From Kineococcus terrestris (GTDB lineage Bacteria; Actinomycetota; Actinomycetes; Actinomycetales; Kineococcaceae), in NCBI RefSeq assembly GCF_041020765.1, contig NZ_JBEUEJ010000015.1: a DNA stretch of 64,000 nucleotides, one strand, 5' to 3'. The notes below the pieces were generated by a model. The model made no database searches. It worked only from the letters and a program-made list of their open reading frames with translations, and was not told where the DNA came from. Position numbers and translations under genes: made by a program. Positions 9,033 to 19,300 of the stretch are shown here, piece by piece (position 1 is the first letter of the stretch; each line of letters begins with the position of its first letter).

Positions 9033-9048
9033 TATACCGACCGGTGTG
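9033..9048. promoter_or_regulatory. Candidate TetR operator between tetR and eamA genes
   Basis: The imperfect palindrome TATACCGA-CCGGTGTG has half sites TATACCGA and CACACCGG, which match at 6 of 8 positions. It contains ACCGACCGGT, a core seen in many actinobacterial TetR operators. It is nearly the only AT-containing patch in the 46-base divergent gap and ends 13 bases before the transporter GTG, so a bound repressor would block both promoters. The assignment is inference from position and symmetry. Confidence 0.55.
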
Positions 9049-9061
9049 GTTACCTGGAGCC

Positions 9062-10021
9062 GTGACCGCTCAGGACACCGCCTCGGCACCCCTCGACCGG
9101 GCTGCGACCGGGTCTCCCGGCCGGCGCTCGCGCGACCTGCTGCTCGGCGCCGGCCTCGTCGTCTGCTGGAGCTCCGGCTTCATCGGCGCCGAGCTCGCCG
9201 CCCCTCACGCCCCACCGGCCACCACGCTGGCGTGGCGCTACCTGCTGACCACCGTCCTGCTGGCCCCCTGGCTCGTGCGCGCCGCGCGCACCTGGGGCCC
9301 GCGGCTGCGCCCCGCGGAGCTGCTGCGCCAGGTCGCCCTCGCCCTGCTCAGCCAGGTCGGCTACCTCGCGGGCGTCTTCGCCGCCGTCTCGGCGGGCGTC
9401 CCGGCCGGGACCACCGCGCTCGTCGCCGCGCTCCAGCCGGCCCTCGTGGTGCTGCTGGTGGCGCTGTCGAGCCGCCGGCGGGTGGGCACCCGCCGCCTGG
9501 TGGGTCTCGTCGTGGGCACGGCCGGCGTGGCCGTCGTCGTCTCCGGCGACCTGCGCGCCGGCGCCTTCGGCGGCGCGGCGGTCCTCCTGCCGGTGGCCGC
9601 CACCGCCTCCCTGGCCGTCGGCACCGTCCTGCAGCGGCGCTGGCCCGCGCCCGGCGGACCGCTGACCACGCTGGCGGCGCACAGCGCCGTGAGCGCCGTC
9701 GCGTTCACCGCGTGGGCGCTGGCCACCGGCGCGCTGACGCCGCCGCCGGTCCCCGGCTTCGCGGGCGCGGTGCTGTGGTCGGCGGTGCTGGCGGGGATCG
9801 GCGGCTACGGCACCTACGTCGCCGTCGTGCGCCGCTCGGGCCCGGCCCGGGCCAGCACCCTGCTGTGGCTGACGCCGCCGGTCACGGCGCTGTGGGCGTG
9901 GGCGGTCTTCGGCGACCCCCTGCGCCCGGCCACCCTCATCGGCCTCGCCGTCTGCGCGGCCGCCGTCGTCGTGTTCGGCCCGGCGCGCGAGGAGGGCGCC
10001 GTCAGCACTCCACGACGTTGA
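9062..10021 (+). CDS. EamA/DMT family transporter
   Basis: 319-residue integral membrane protein with about ten hydrophobic segments in two repeated EamA halves (first about residues 25-155, second about 170-310). The family commonly exports amino acids or other small metabolites. The GTG at 9062 follows CTGGAG; upstream extension would run antisense into the tetR gene. It is divergent from the TetR regulator with a shared operator, so it is probably inducible by the effluxed compound. The last 20 bases overlap the converging sdaA gene. Confidence 0.88.
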   Translation: MTAQDTASAPLDRAATGSPGRRSRDLLLGAGLVVCWSSGFIGAELAAPHAPPATTLAWRYLLTTVLLAPWLVRAARTWGPRLRPAELLRQVALALLSQVGYLAGVFAAVSAGVPAGTTALVAALQPALVVLLVALSSRRRVGTRRLVGLVVGTAGVAVVVSGDLRAGAFGGAAVLLPVAATASLAVGTVLQRRWPAPGGPLTTLAAHSAVSAVAFTAWALATGALTPPPVPGFAGAVLWSAVLAGIGGYGTYVAVVRRSGPARASTLLWLTPPVTALWAWAVFGDPLRPATLIGLAVCAAAVVVFGPAREEGAVSTPRR

Positions 10022-11378
10022 GGGCGAGCCCCCCGCGGGAGGTCTCCTTGTACTCCTCCTTCATGTCGGCGCCCGTCTGCCGCATCGTGCGCACCGCGTC
10101 GTCCAGGCTCACGTGGTGCCGGCCGTCGCCGCGCAGCGCCATCCGCGCCGCCGTCACCGCCTTCACCGCCCCGACCGCGTTGCGCTCGATGCAGGGGATC
10201 TGCACGAGCCCGCCGACCGGGTCGCACGTCAGGCCCAGGTTGTGCTCGATGCCGATCTCCGCGGCGTTCTCCACCTGCTCCGGGGTGCCGCCGAGGACCT
10301 CCGCCAGCCCCGCGGCGGCCATCGCGCACGCCGACCCGACCTCGCCCTGGCAGCCCACCTCGGCGCCGGAGATCGACGCGCCCTCCTTGACGACCACCTC
10401 GACGGCGGCCGCGGCGAGCAGGAACCGCACGACCCCGTCCTCGTCGGCTCCCGGGACGTGCCGCAGGTAGTGGTGCAGGACGGCGGGCACGATCCCCGCG
10501 GCCCCGTTGGTCGGGGCGGTGACCACGCGCCCGCCGGCGGCGTTCTCCTCGTTGACGGCGATCGCCCACAGACCCACCCACTCCAGGGCGCGCAGCGGGT
10601 CGGTCCCCTCCGGCTCGGCGAGCAGCCGCTCGCGCAGGGCCGCCGCGCGCCGGCGCACCCGCAGCCGGCCCGGCAGGGTGCCCGTGGCGCGCTCGCCGCG
10701 GGCCACGCACTCGCGCATGACCTCCCACACCGCCAGCACGCCCGCGCGCACCTGCTCCTCGCTGCGGCCGCGGGCCACCTCGTTCGCCATGACGACGTCG
10801 CTGACCCGCAGCCCCGTGCGGGCGGTGACCTCCAGCAGCTCCGCGCCCGTGCTGAACGGGTGCGGCACCGGCGTCGGGTCCGCCAGCAGCGTCTCGCGGT
10901 CCGTCTCGTCCTCGTCGAGGACGAACCCGCCGCCCACCGAGTACCAGGTGCGCCGCTGCACGAGCGCCCCCGAGCCGTCGAGCGCCTCGAACACCATGCC
11001 GTTGGCGTGGAACGGCAGCCGCGCGCGCCGGTGCAGCACGACGTCGTCGTCGACGGAGAACGCGACGGGGTGCCGGCCGGCCAGCGGCAGCCGCCCGGAG
11101 GTGCGCACGGCCTCCACGAGCGGGCCGGCCGCGTCCGGGTCGACCAGCTGCGGCTGCTCCCCCGCCAGGCCCAGGACGACGGCGGGCACCGTGCCGTGGC
11201 CGTGCCCGGTGGCGCCCAGGGAGCCGTACAGCTCGCAGCGCACGCGCGCGGTGCGCTCCAGGTCCCCGGCGGCGGCCAGGCGGCGGGCGAAGGCGTGCGC
11301 CGCCCGCATGGGGCCCACCGTGTGGGAGCTGGAGGGCCCGATGCCGATGGTGAAGAGGTCGAAGACGCTGGTCGTCAC
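10002..11378 (-). CDS. sdaA: L-serine ammonia-lyase (iron-sulphur, single chain)
   Basis: 458-residue L-serine dehydratase converting serine to pyruvate and ammonia. The N-terminal beta domain begins with FDLFTIGIGPSSSHTVGPM; the C-terminal alpha domain holds the [4Fe-4S] cysteines in GAEVGCQGEVGSAC and LGLTCDPVGGLVQIPC, so this is the single-chain E. coli-like type. The GTG at 11378 is chosen with a G-rich ribosome site just upstream; another GTG nine bases earlier is possible. The frame stays open for a further 3 kb upstream but shows no family similarity there. It is a housekeeping catabolic gene with no partner nearby. Confidence 0.95.
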   Translation of the reverse strand: MTTSVFDLFTIGIGPSSSHTVGPMRAAHAFARRLAAAGDLERTARVRCELYGSLGATGHGHGTVPAVVLGLAGEQPQLVDPDAAGPLVEAVRTSGRLPLAGRHPVAFSVDDDVVLHRRARLPFHANGMVFEALDGSGALVQRRTWYSVGGGFVLDEDETDRETLLADPTPVPHPFSTGAELLEVTARTGLRVSDVVMANEVARGRSEEQVRAGVLAVWEVMRECVARGERATGTLPGRLRVRRRAAALRERLLAEPEGTDPLRALEWVGLWAIAVNEENAAGGRVVTAPTNGAAGIVPAVLHHYLRHVPGADEDGVVRFLLAAAAVEVVVKEGASISGAEVGCQGEVGSACAMAAAGLAEVLGGTPEQVENAAEIGIEHNLGLTCDPVGGLVQIPCIERNAVGAVKAVTAARMALRGDGRHHVSLDDAVRTMRQTGADMKEEYKETSRGGLALNVVEC

Positions 11379-11501
11379 GACCGGCACCCCCCGTCGTCGC
11401 GCGCTGCCGCCGCCGGTGCGGCCGGCGGTCCGGCCCCAGGCTCTCACCGGCGCGCGCCGCCCGGGGAGGTGGTCCCGGCGGGCGTGGGGGATGCTACCGG
11501 G

Positions 11502-12761
11502 GTGCCGCAGCTGCGCCGGGTCGTCGTCGTGGGGGCCTCGCTGGCAGGGCTGTGGAGCGCGCGGGCGCTGCGCGCGGAGGGCTTCGACGGCGACCTCGTG
11601 GTCGTCGGCGCCGAGCCGCACGCCCCCTACGACCGCCCGCCGCTGTCCAAGGGCGTCCTGCTGGGCACGACCGGCCCCGGCGACCTGGCGCTGGCCGAGG
11701 ACGGCGACCAGGACCTGGGGGTCCACTGGCGGCTGGGCGTGCCCGCGGCCGGTCTGGACACCGGTGCCCGCGCCGTCCTGCTGGCCGACGGCGAGGAGCT
11801 GCCCGCGGACGGCGTCGTCGTGGCGACCGGCGCGCGGGCGCGGCGCCCGCCCGGCCTGCGGGACGCGGGCGCGCTGCCGGCCGGCGTGCACGTGCTGCGC
11901 ACGCTGGAGGACGCCACCGCGCTGGCGGGCGAGCTGCGGCCCGGCCGCCACCTCGCTGTCGTCGGCGGCGGGCTGCTGGGCGGCGAGGTCGCCGCGGCGG
12001 GCCGCGCCCGTGGGCTGGAGGTGACCGTCCTCGACCGCGGCGACGCCCCCGTCCGCGGGGTCTTCGGCGCGCACGTCGGCGACGCCGTCGCCCGCCGGCA
12101 CACCGCGGCGGGCGTGCGCTGGCGCACCGGCGCGGCCGTCACCGGGGTGGGGACCGGCGCGGGCGGCGCTCCCGAGGTGCGGCTGGCCGGTGGCGAGGTC
12201 GTGGCCGCCGACGTCGTCGTCGCGGCCGTGGGCGCCGACCCGGCGACGGACTGGCTGCGCCACGCGCGGGTGGCGGGCGCCGACCGGGAGGCCGTCGAGC
12301 TGGCCGACCCCGCGCTCGGCGTGGTGACCGACGACCGGGGCGCCACGGCGGCGCCCTGGCTGGTGGCCGTCGGCGACGCGGCCGCCGTGCGGGGCCCGGA
12401 CGGCCGGGCGCGCCGCGAGGAGCACTGGACGCCCGCGGTGGAGCGCCCCGCGGTGGCCGTGCGCACGCTGCTGTCGGGCGGCGCCTCCACGGACCGCTTC
12501 GGCGCGGTGCCGTACGTGTGGTCGGACCTGCGCTGGTCGGGCGCGGACGCGCCGGACCCGCTCGCGGTGCGCGTGCAGCTGGCCGGGCGCCCCGAGCCCG
12601 GCGACGAGGAGAGCCTCGTCGAGGGCGGGCCCGAGGAGGGACCGCTGGTGGCCGCCTGGCACCGCGACGGGCGGCTGACGGCGGTCGCGGCGCTGTCCTC
12701 GCCGCGCACCTTCGGCCGGCTGCGGCGCGAGCTGCGGCGGGCGGAGGCGACCACCGGCTGA
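11502..12761 (+). CDS. Ferredoxin reductase, BphA4/rubredoxin-reductase type
   Basis: 419-residue FAD- and NAD(P)H-dependent oxidoreductase. The FAD motif VVVGASLAGLWSA lies near the start, the NADH motif VVGGGLLGGEVAAA near residue 150, VGDAAA near residue 290, and the C-terminal reductase domain shows PYVWSDLRW. These features match reductases that pass electrons to Rieske or [2Fe-2S] ferredoxins for oxygenases or P450s. The Rieske ferredoxin at 2479-2814 is a possible but unproven partner. The GTG at 11502 precedes the FAD motif by six residues, the usual distance. It is divergent from sdaA. Confidence 0.88.
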   Translation: MPQLRRVVVVGASLAGLWSARALRAEGFDGDLVVVGAEPHAPYDRPPLSKGVLLGTTGPGDLALAEDGDQDLGVHWRLGVPAAGLDTGARAVLLADGEELPADGVVVATGARARRPPGLRDAGALPAGVHVLRTLEDATALAGELRPGRHLAVVGGGLLGGEVAAAGRARGLEVTVLDRGDAPVRGVFGAHVGDAVARRHTAAGVRWRTGAAVTGVGTGAGGAPEVRLAGGEVVAADVVVAAVGADPATDWLRHARVAGADREAVELADPALGVVTDDRGATAAPWLVAVGDAAAVRGPDGRARREEHWTPAVERPAVAVRTLLSGGASTDRFGAVPYVWSDLRWSGADAPDPLAVRVQLAGRPEPGDEESLVEGGPEEGPLVAAWHRDGRLTAVAALSSPRTFGRLRRELRRAEATTG

Positions 12762-12787
12762 CCCCGCCGCACGGCTCCCGGCGCACC

Positions 12788-12829
12788 TGCGCACCGTCCG
12801 TGCACAGCAGGTACCGCGCGCCGTGCGCA
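12788..12829. promoter_or_regulatory. Inverted TGCGCAC/GTGCGCA pair before the AsnC gene
   Basis: TGCGCAC at 12788-12794 and its reverse complement GTGCGCA at 12823-12829 flank a 28-base spacer, 35 bases upstream of the regulator gene. AsnC/Lrp regulators often bind spaced inverted sites in their own promoters. The function is inference; such short GC-rich repeats can also arise by chance. Confidence 0.3.
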
Positions 12830-12863
12830 CATCGTCGGCGGGCACCGCCCCGCGTGCGACAGG

Positions 12864-13340
12864 ATGTCGCCCGTGCGCCGCCTCGACACCATCGACGCCC
12901 GGATCCTCCTCGCCCTCGACGAGGACCCGCGGGCCACGGTGCTCGGCCTGTCCCGCCAGCTGCAGCTCGCCCGCGGCACGGTGCAGGCCCACCTGGAGCG
13001 GCTGGAGACCGACGGCGTGCTGCACCGCTTCTCCCGCCGGCTGGCACCGGCCGCGCTGGGCTTCTCGGTCTCCGCGTTCGTGATGATCGAGATCCAGCAG
13101 GGTCGGCAGGAGGAGACGCTGGCGCAGCTGCGCGAGACGCCCGAGGTGCTGGAGGTCCACGGCATCACCGGCGACGGCGACCTCATGTGCCGGGTCGTGG
13201 CCCGCGACGCCGAGGACCTCTACCGCGTCGGGCAGTGCCTGCTCGCCATCCCGGGCGTGGTGCGCACCCGGACCTCCCTGGCGATGCGCGAGCTCGTCCC
13301 CTACCGGATCGACCCCCTGCTGTCGGACCTCGCCGACTGA
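12864..13340 (+). CDS. Lrp/AsnC family transcriptional regulator
   Basis: 158-residue regulator with the AsnC-type helix-turn-helix at about residues 8-55 (LDTIDARILLALDEDPRA, then LARGTVQAHLERLE) and a RAM ligand-binding domain at about 70-150. The family senses amino acids and controls amino-acid metabolism or transport; the target is not shown by the sequence. The ATG at 12864 is used; a GTG nine bases later is the alternative. The final 40 bases overlap the tail of the converging giant surface-protein gene. Confidence 0.9.
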   Translation: MSPVRRLDTIDARILLALDEDPRATVLGLSRQLQLARGTVQAHLERLETDGVLHRFSRRLAPAALGFSVSAFVMIEIQQGRQEETLAQLRETPEVLEVHGITGDGDLMCRVVARDAEDLYRVGQCLLAIPGVVRTRTSLAMRELVPYRIDPLLSDLAD

Positions 13341-16300
13341 CGGGGCGGCCTGACCGGCTGACGGGCCCGCCGGCCCGAGGCAGGCAGTCGGTCGCGCGGT
13401 CCCCCGCGCGGTCCGGCGGCCCGGGGCCGCGCGGCTGGACGTGACCCCGGGGCGCGCAGGCCGTCCAGACCGGCCAGCGCGTCCTCGGCGTGCCAGCGCC
13501 GCGGTGCCGGCCCGCGGTCCCGACGCCGCCCGTCCCCGTCCCTCCCGGTGGGGGCGGGCGCCGGACCGGCGGCCCGCGCCGCGGCCGGCGCGACCGCGGC
13601 CGGCGCGGAGCCCCCGCGGCGCGCGAGGAGCAGCGCGCCGAGGCCGGCCACCAGCAGCGCCAGGCCGGTCACGGCGACGCTCAGGTCGGCGCCGGTGCGC
13701 GCCAGGCGCGACGGCGTCCTCGACGCGGTGGCCGCGCCGCCCGCCCCCGCGGTGGTCGCCGGGGTGCGGGCCGTCGCGGTGCCGGCCGTCGCGGTGCCGG
13801 CACCGCCCGTCCCCCGGCCCACCGACGTCACCGGGAGGACCGGTCCGCGGACGGGCGCGCCCGCACCGGGTGCGGAGGTGCCGACCGCACCCGCCCCGGG
13901 CGCGGCGCCGGTGCCCGGAGGACCGGAGGTCGGCGGGGTGGTCACCGGTGGCGCAGCCGGGTCGGTCGGCGCCGGGGCGGGGTCGGTCGGGGACGCCGCG
14001 CCGAGGACGGTGATCGTGCGGGTCCCGCTGCGGCTGGTCCCGCCGTCGGGGCCCTCGACGACCTGGGTGGCCGTCAGCCGCACGGGGCCGTCGGGCAGGT
14101 GGGCCGACGGCACGAGGCTCCAGGTGCCGTCCGCCGCCGCGGTGGCGACGCCGAGCGCGGCACCGGAGGCGTCGCGCACCACCACGGTGGCGCCGGGGTG
14201 ACCCGTTCCGGACACCGCCGGGCGCCGGTCGGTGACCCGCTGACCCTCGGCCGGTGCCGTGATGACGACCGGCTGCACCACGGGCGCCGTGCTGCCGCCG
14301 GTGTCGGCGCGCAGGACGCGGACCGTCTGCGACATCGACTGGCGGTTCTCCGGCGCGTCGTCCGGGTCGCCGTCGAGCAGCGCGGCGCCGGCGGACAGCA
14401 GGCGGACCCCCCCCTGCGTCCGCGCACCGGCCACCGCGGACGTCTGGCCGCGGCGCCACGCGATGTCCTGCAGCGCGACGACCCAGGTCAGGCCACCGGC
14501 GTGCGGGACCCCGACCACGCTCCACATGCCGTCGGCGCGCACCACGGCGGTGAGCGGCGCGTCGTCCTCGTGGTTGGTGCGCAGGGAGACGCGGCCGCCG
14601 GGCTCACCGGTCCCCGTGACGGTGATGGCGTCGCCCTCGTCGACCCACGAGTAGTCCACAGGCGTGGTGATCTCCACGGGCACGGGCGAGCCGGCGTCGA
14701 CGACGAGCGTCGTGGTGTTCGACGCGACGTCGGCGGAGCCCGTGCGCTGGGTGGCGACGACCCGGTGCGGACCCGCCGCCAGCGGCTCGGTGAGCTTGAC
14801 GTTCCACAGGCCCACGGTGGTGCCGGTGGCGGCCGGGCCGACGACCGCCGTCCCGACGACGGCGCCGTCGACGCGCAGCGTGAGGGTCGAGCCCGGCTGG
14901 CCGTGCCCCGAGACGGTCGGGCGGCGCTTCGGGGTCACGGTGCCGTCGACCGGTCCGGTGATGACCGGCGCGACCGCGCCCCCGGCGGTGACGGTGACCG
15001 CGCTGGCCGCCGAGGTCCTCGAGGGGCCCGTGGGCTCCAGCTGCTCGGCCGTCAGGACGTGCCGGCCGGTCGCGAAGGGCGCCGACGGCGCGAGGGAGAA
15101 GTTGCCCGCCGCGTCGGTGACGATGCGCCCCAGGACGCGGGTGCCGTCGCGCACGACGACCATCGCGCCCGGCTGGCCGCGGCCGAAGACCGTCACGTTC
15201 GGGTCGCCCGTGGTGGTGCCGTCGAGCGGGTGGAGCAGGACCGGATCGCGGCGCGGCGCGGTCGGCGTGGCGGTCGGGGTGACGGTCACCGTCACCGTGG
15301 GGGTGGGGGTGCTCGTCGGCGGCGAGGTCACCGGCGGCGCGCTCGTCGGCGGCGCGCTCGTCGGCGGCGAGGTCACCGGCGGCGAGGTCACCGGCGGCGA
15401 GGCCACCGGCGGCGTCGGCTCGTCCGTGGGCACCGGGGAGGTCGGGTCCGGCGTCGGGTCCGGGCTCGGGGTGCCGATCGCCAGCACCAGGACGGTGACG
15501 GACGCCGAGGGCGCGGACGTGTTCCCGGTGGGGTCCGTCTGGACGGCCTCGACGGTCGTGCGCAGCTCGACGAGGACGGTCGCGGGCCCGGGGCGCACGC
15601 GGACGGTCCACGTGCCGTCGGCGGCGACGGTGGTGCGCCCGAGGACGCCGGAGGTGCCGGCGTCGCGCAGGACGAGCGCGGCTCCGGGCTCGCCCGAGCC
15701 GGAGACGGGGTAGGTGCCGTCCCGGTCGAGGACGACGCCGGCGACCAAGCGAGCCGTGCCGGTGATCACCGGCGGCTCGGGGCTCGCGGTGTCCAGCACG
15801 AGGGTCACCGGGGCGCTCAGCGGGGAGACGGTGCCGAGGGGGCTGGTGAGGCGGGCGCGCAGCTCGTGCTCGCCGTCGCCCACGGTCCCGGGCAGCTGGG
15901 CGGTCCACGCGCCGTCCACGACGTCGGTCGTGGCCACGACGAGGTCGTCGACGAGGACCTCGACGGTGCCGTCCTCGGCGGCCGTCCCGGTCACGGTGCG
16001 GTCGCCAGCCGGCGCGCGGTCGCGCGGGGAGGTGATCACGGGGGCCGGCGGTTGGTGGGTGTCCACGGTGAACCGCACGTCGGCGGGGGCGGAGACGTTG
16101 CCGGCGCGGTCCACCTGGACGACGGTCCAGACGACGGGGCCGTCGGCGGTGCCCGCGGGCACGGCGACGTCGGGGAACTCCCACGCGCCGGTGACGTCCG
16201 CGGTGGTCTCGCGCAGCGGGGTGCCGTCGGCACCGCGCAGCACGACCCGGGCGCCGGGCTCGGCGCCGGTGCCGGACACGTCCGGCACGGCGCTGGTGAC

Positions 16301-19300
16301 GGCGGTGCCGGCGGTGGGCCGCTCGACGGTCAGCGGGCCCGGCGCGGTGCGGTCGACCTCGACGCTCGTGGTCGCCGGCGGGGAGACCGGGCCGCCCACC
16401 GTCTGCACGGCGGTGACGACGTGGAGGCCGTCGGCCAGGTCGAGCGCGGCGGACCACCTCCCGCCGGGGCCGGCCGTCACGGTGTCGGTGGCGGTGCCGG
16501 AGGTGACGGTGACCCGCGCTCCGGGGACGCCGGCGCCGGAGACGGCGACGGGCGCGTCGCGCGTGACGGTACCGGCGACGGGCGTGTCGACGGTGACGGC
16601 GCCGGGCAGCGGCCGGAAGACCACGGTCAGCGAGACGGGGGCCGACTCCTTCCCGTAGGGGCTGACGGCGCGCGCGGTGAAGGTGGTCCCGCCGGTGTGC
16701 GGGCCGACGGCGATCGCCCAGGTGCCGCGCTCGTCGGCGAGGGTCCAGCCCTCCGCCGCGCCGGACAGCTCGACGCGGGCGCCCGGGGCGGCCGTGCCGC
16801 GCAGGACGGCGCTGGTGCCGTCGACGGTGGAGCCGCCCGCGGGGTCGGTGAACACCGGCGGCTCGGGCGCCCGCTCGGCGCCCGTGTCGACCCTGACGAG
16901 GACCGGGGCGCCGGTGGGGCCGGGGGCGCCGGCCACCTCGTGGGTGCCGGTGACGGACCAGGTGCCGTCGCCGAGCACGAGGTCCACCAGGAGGCTGCCG
17001 TCGGCGGCGACCGGCACGCCGGCGGCCTCCACGGGCGCACCGGTGGTGCCGGGAGCGGGGACGGCGCGCACCCGGACGGTGCCGGTGCTCGTGGCGGTCC
17101 AGGGCAGCACGCGGCCGCTGACGCGCGCGGTCGTGGTGGGGAAGGCGCCGTCCGGCGGGTCGAGCGCGACCACGCCGAGCCCGGCGAGCGGGTCCAGGAC
17201 GGGGGGCGTGACGGTGTAGCCGACGCGGGTGGCCGGCGAGGTGTTCTGCGCCCGGTCGGTCTGGGCGACCTCCAGGGCGTGGGCGCCGGTCGCGTCCGCG
17301 GGCAGGCCGCCCAGGACCCAGTGGCCGGTGCCGTCGACGACCGCCGTCCCGACCGCGGTCCCGTCGAGCAGGACGCGGACCGTGGCGCCCGGCTCGCCGC
17401 GGCCGGTGACGGTCGTGGGCGCGAGGGGCAGGTCGGCGCCGTCCTGCGGGGTGAGGACCTCCGGCGCGTCCGGCACCCGCGTGTCGACGACGACGGTGTG
17501 CGCGGTGGCGGCGGAGACGTTGCCCGCGCGGTCGACGACGGTCGCGGTGAGGGTCGTCGGTCCCTCGGGCAGCGCGGTGCCGGCCGGCCAGGTCAGCGTC
17601 CAGACGCCGGCGCCGTCGGCGCGGAACGGCCCGAGGACCTGCCCGCCGACCTCGACGAGGACGTCGGCACCGGGCTCGGCGGTGCCCGTGACGACGGGCC
17701 GGTCGGTGCTCACGGGCGCCAGCGGGGCCGTGACCACGGGCGGCTGGGGGGCGTCGGCGTCGAGGGTGCGGACCCACTCGGCGCTGCGGCCGGACGCGTT
17801 GCCGGCGGCGTCGACGGCGACGGCCACCAGCGCGGTGCGCCCGGCGGGCAGGACGACGTCGACGCTCCACGTGCCGTCGGGGCGGGTGCGCGCGGTGGTG
17901 AGCTCGGACCCGTCGGGGCGCAGCAGCCGGACGAGGCTCGAGGGCTCCGCGGTGCCCTGGAGGGTCGTGCCCGCGGTGCGCACGTGCAGGTCGGTGGGCG
18001 TGGTGATGCCCGGGACGCCGGGGGCGAGCGTGTCGACGGTGACGGTGACGGCGCCCGAGGGCGGCGAGCGGTCGCCGGAGGCGTCGAGCACGGCGGTCAG
18101 GCGGGTCGGGCCGTCCCGGCCGAGCAGGACGGGCAGCGTCCAGGTGCCGTCGGCGGCGACGGTGGCGGTGCCGAGCGGGACGTCGTCGCCGACGACGGTG
18201 ACCCGGTGGCCCGCGGCGCCGTCCGCGGTCCCGGACACGGTGAGCGCGCGGGTGCCGCGCAGCTGGTCGGCGGCGGGGTCGGTGATGCGCGGTGCGGGCA
18301 GGCCGCAGTCCACGCCGCCGGCGGGAGCGGTCGCGGAGACGGACAGGGGGTAGAGGCGGACGTGGGCGGTGGCCGGGCCGGAGACGACGCGGACGTCGAG
18401 GAGGCCCGCCGTGCTCGCGGAGGCGGTGCTGCCGGAGGACGTCCGGGTGACGGGGTTCAGCCGCAGCTTCACGGCGCCCAGCAGCAGGCTGAGCTCCGAG
18501 CCGTCCGCCCGCAGCGTGCGGGTCGTCCCCCCGGCGGTGACGGCGACGTCGCTGACGGCGTGGCTGACCTCGGGGGTTCCCGTGCCCGTGGAGGTCGCCC
18601 GGACCACCTGCTGCGGCAGGGTGAACCGCACCGCGCCGTCGAGGAGGCTGACGGACGCGGGGTCGGTGGTGACCGTGGACCGGACGGCCCGCGCGCTGCC
18701 CGTGCCCGCGAGGCCGCTCTCGCCGGTGGAGCGCAGCGCCCCGACCTCGACGAGACCGGGGACGACGAGCTTCGCGCTCTCGGACACCGTGCGGGACAGC
18801 GGCGTGGCGGCGGGCAGGCAGACGGAGTCACCGGCCCAGCGGGCGTTCGCGGTGCCGCGGACGGTGCCGAGGCCGACGAGCCCGGCGACGTCGACGTCGA
18901 CGCCCCCGGTCGCCGGCGCGGGGTTGTCCTGCGGCCCGCTCTGGCGGGCGAGGTCCGCGGGGACGGTGAGCCCGCCGAGGACCGTGGTGCTCAGGGCGCC
19001 GACGCGGGCGGTGGTCCGCTCGGGCAGCAGCGTGCCCGCCTGCGCCGAGGCGGGGGCCACGGCGAGGCCGGCCAGGGGCACGAGACCCAGGAGGTCCGCG
19101 TCGACGACGGCCGCCGACGCGGTGGTCGACGCGCTGAAGGGCCGCGACCGGTCACCGGGCGTCGCGGCGGCGCCCGTCGCCGCGGGCACGAGGAGACCGG
19201 CGCCGACGGTGGCGGCGAGCAGACCGGTGAGCGCCCGGCGGGCCCGCGGGCCGAGGACGTCCCGGGCGGGGCGCGGCAGGCGCAGCACCAGGGCGCGGGG

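Noticed and set aside
11379..14525. Open frame extending sdaA upstream by more than 1000 residues
   Set aside because: High-GC shadow frame antisense to the ferredoxin reductase, AsnC and part of the Ig-protein region; the serine dehydratase domain is complete from 11378.
15290..15480. Possible CRISPR-like array from regular 15-base repeats
   Set aside because: Repeats are in frame, have no unique spacers and encode a Pro/Thr linker.
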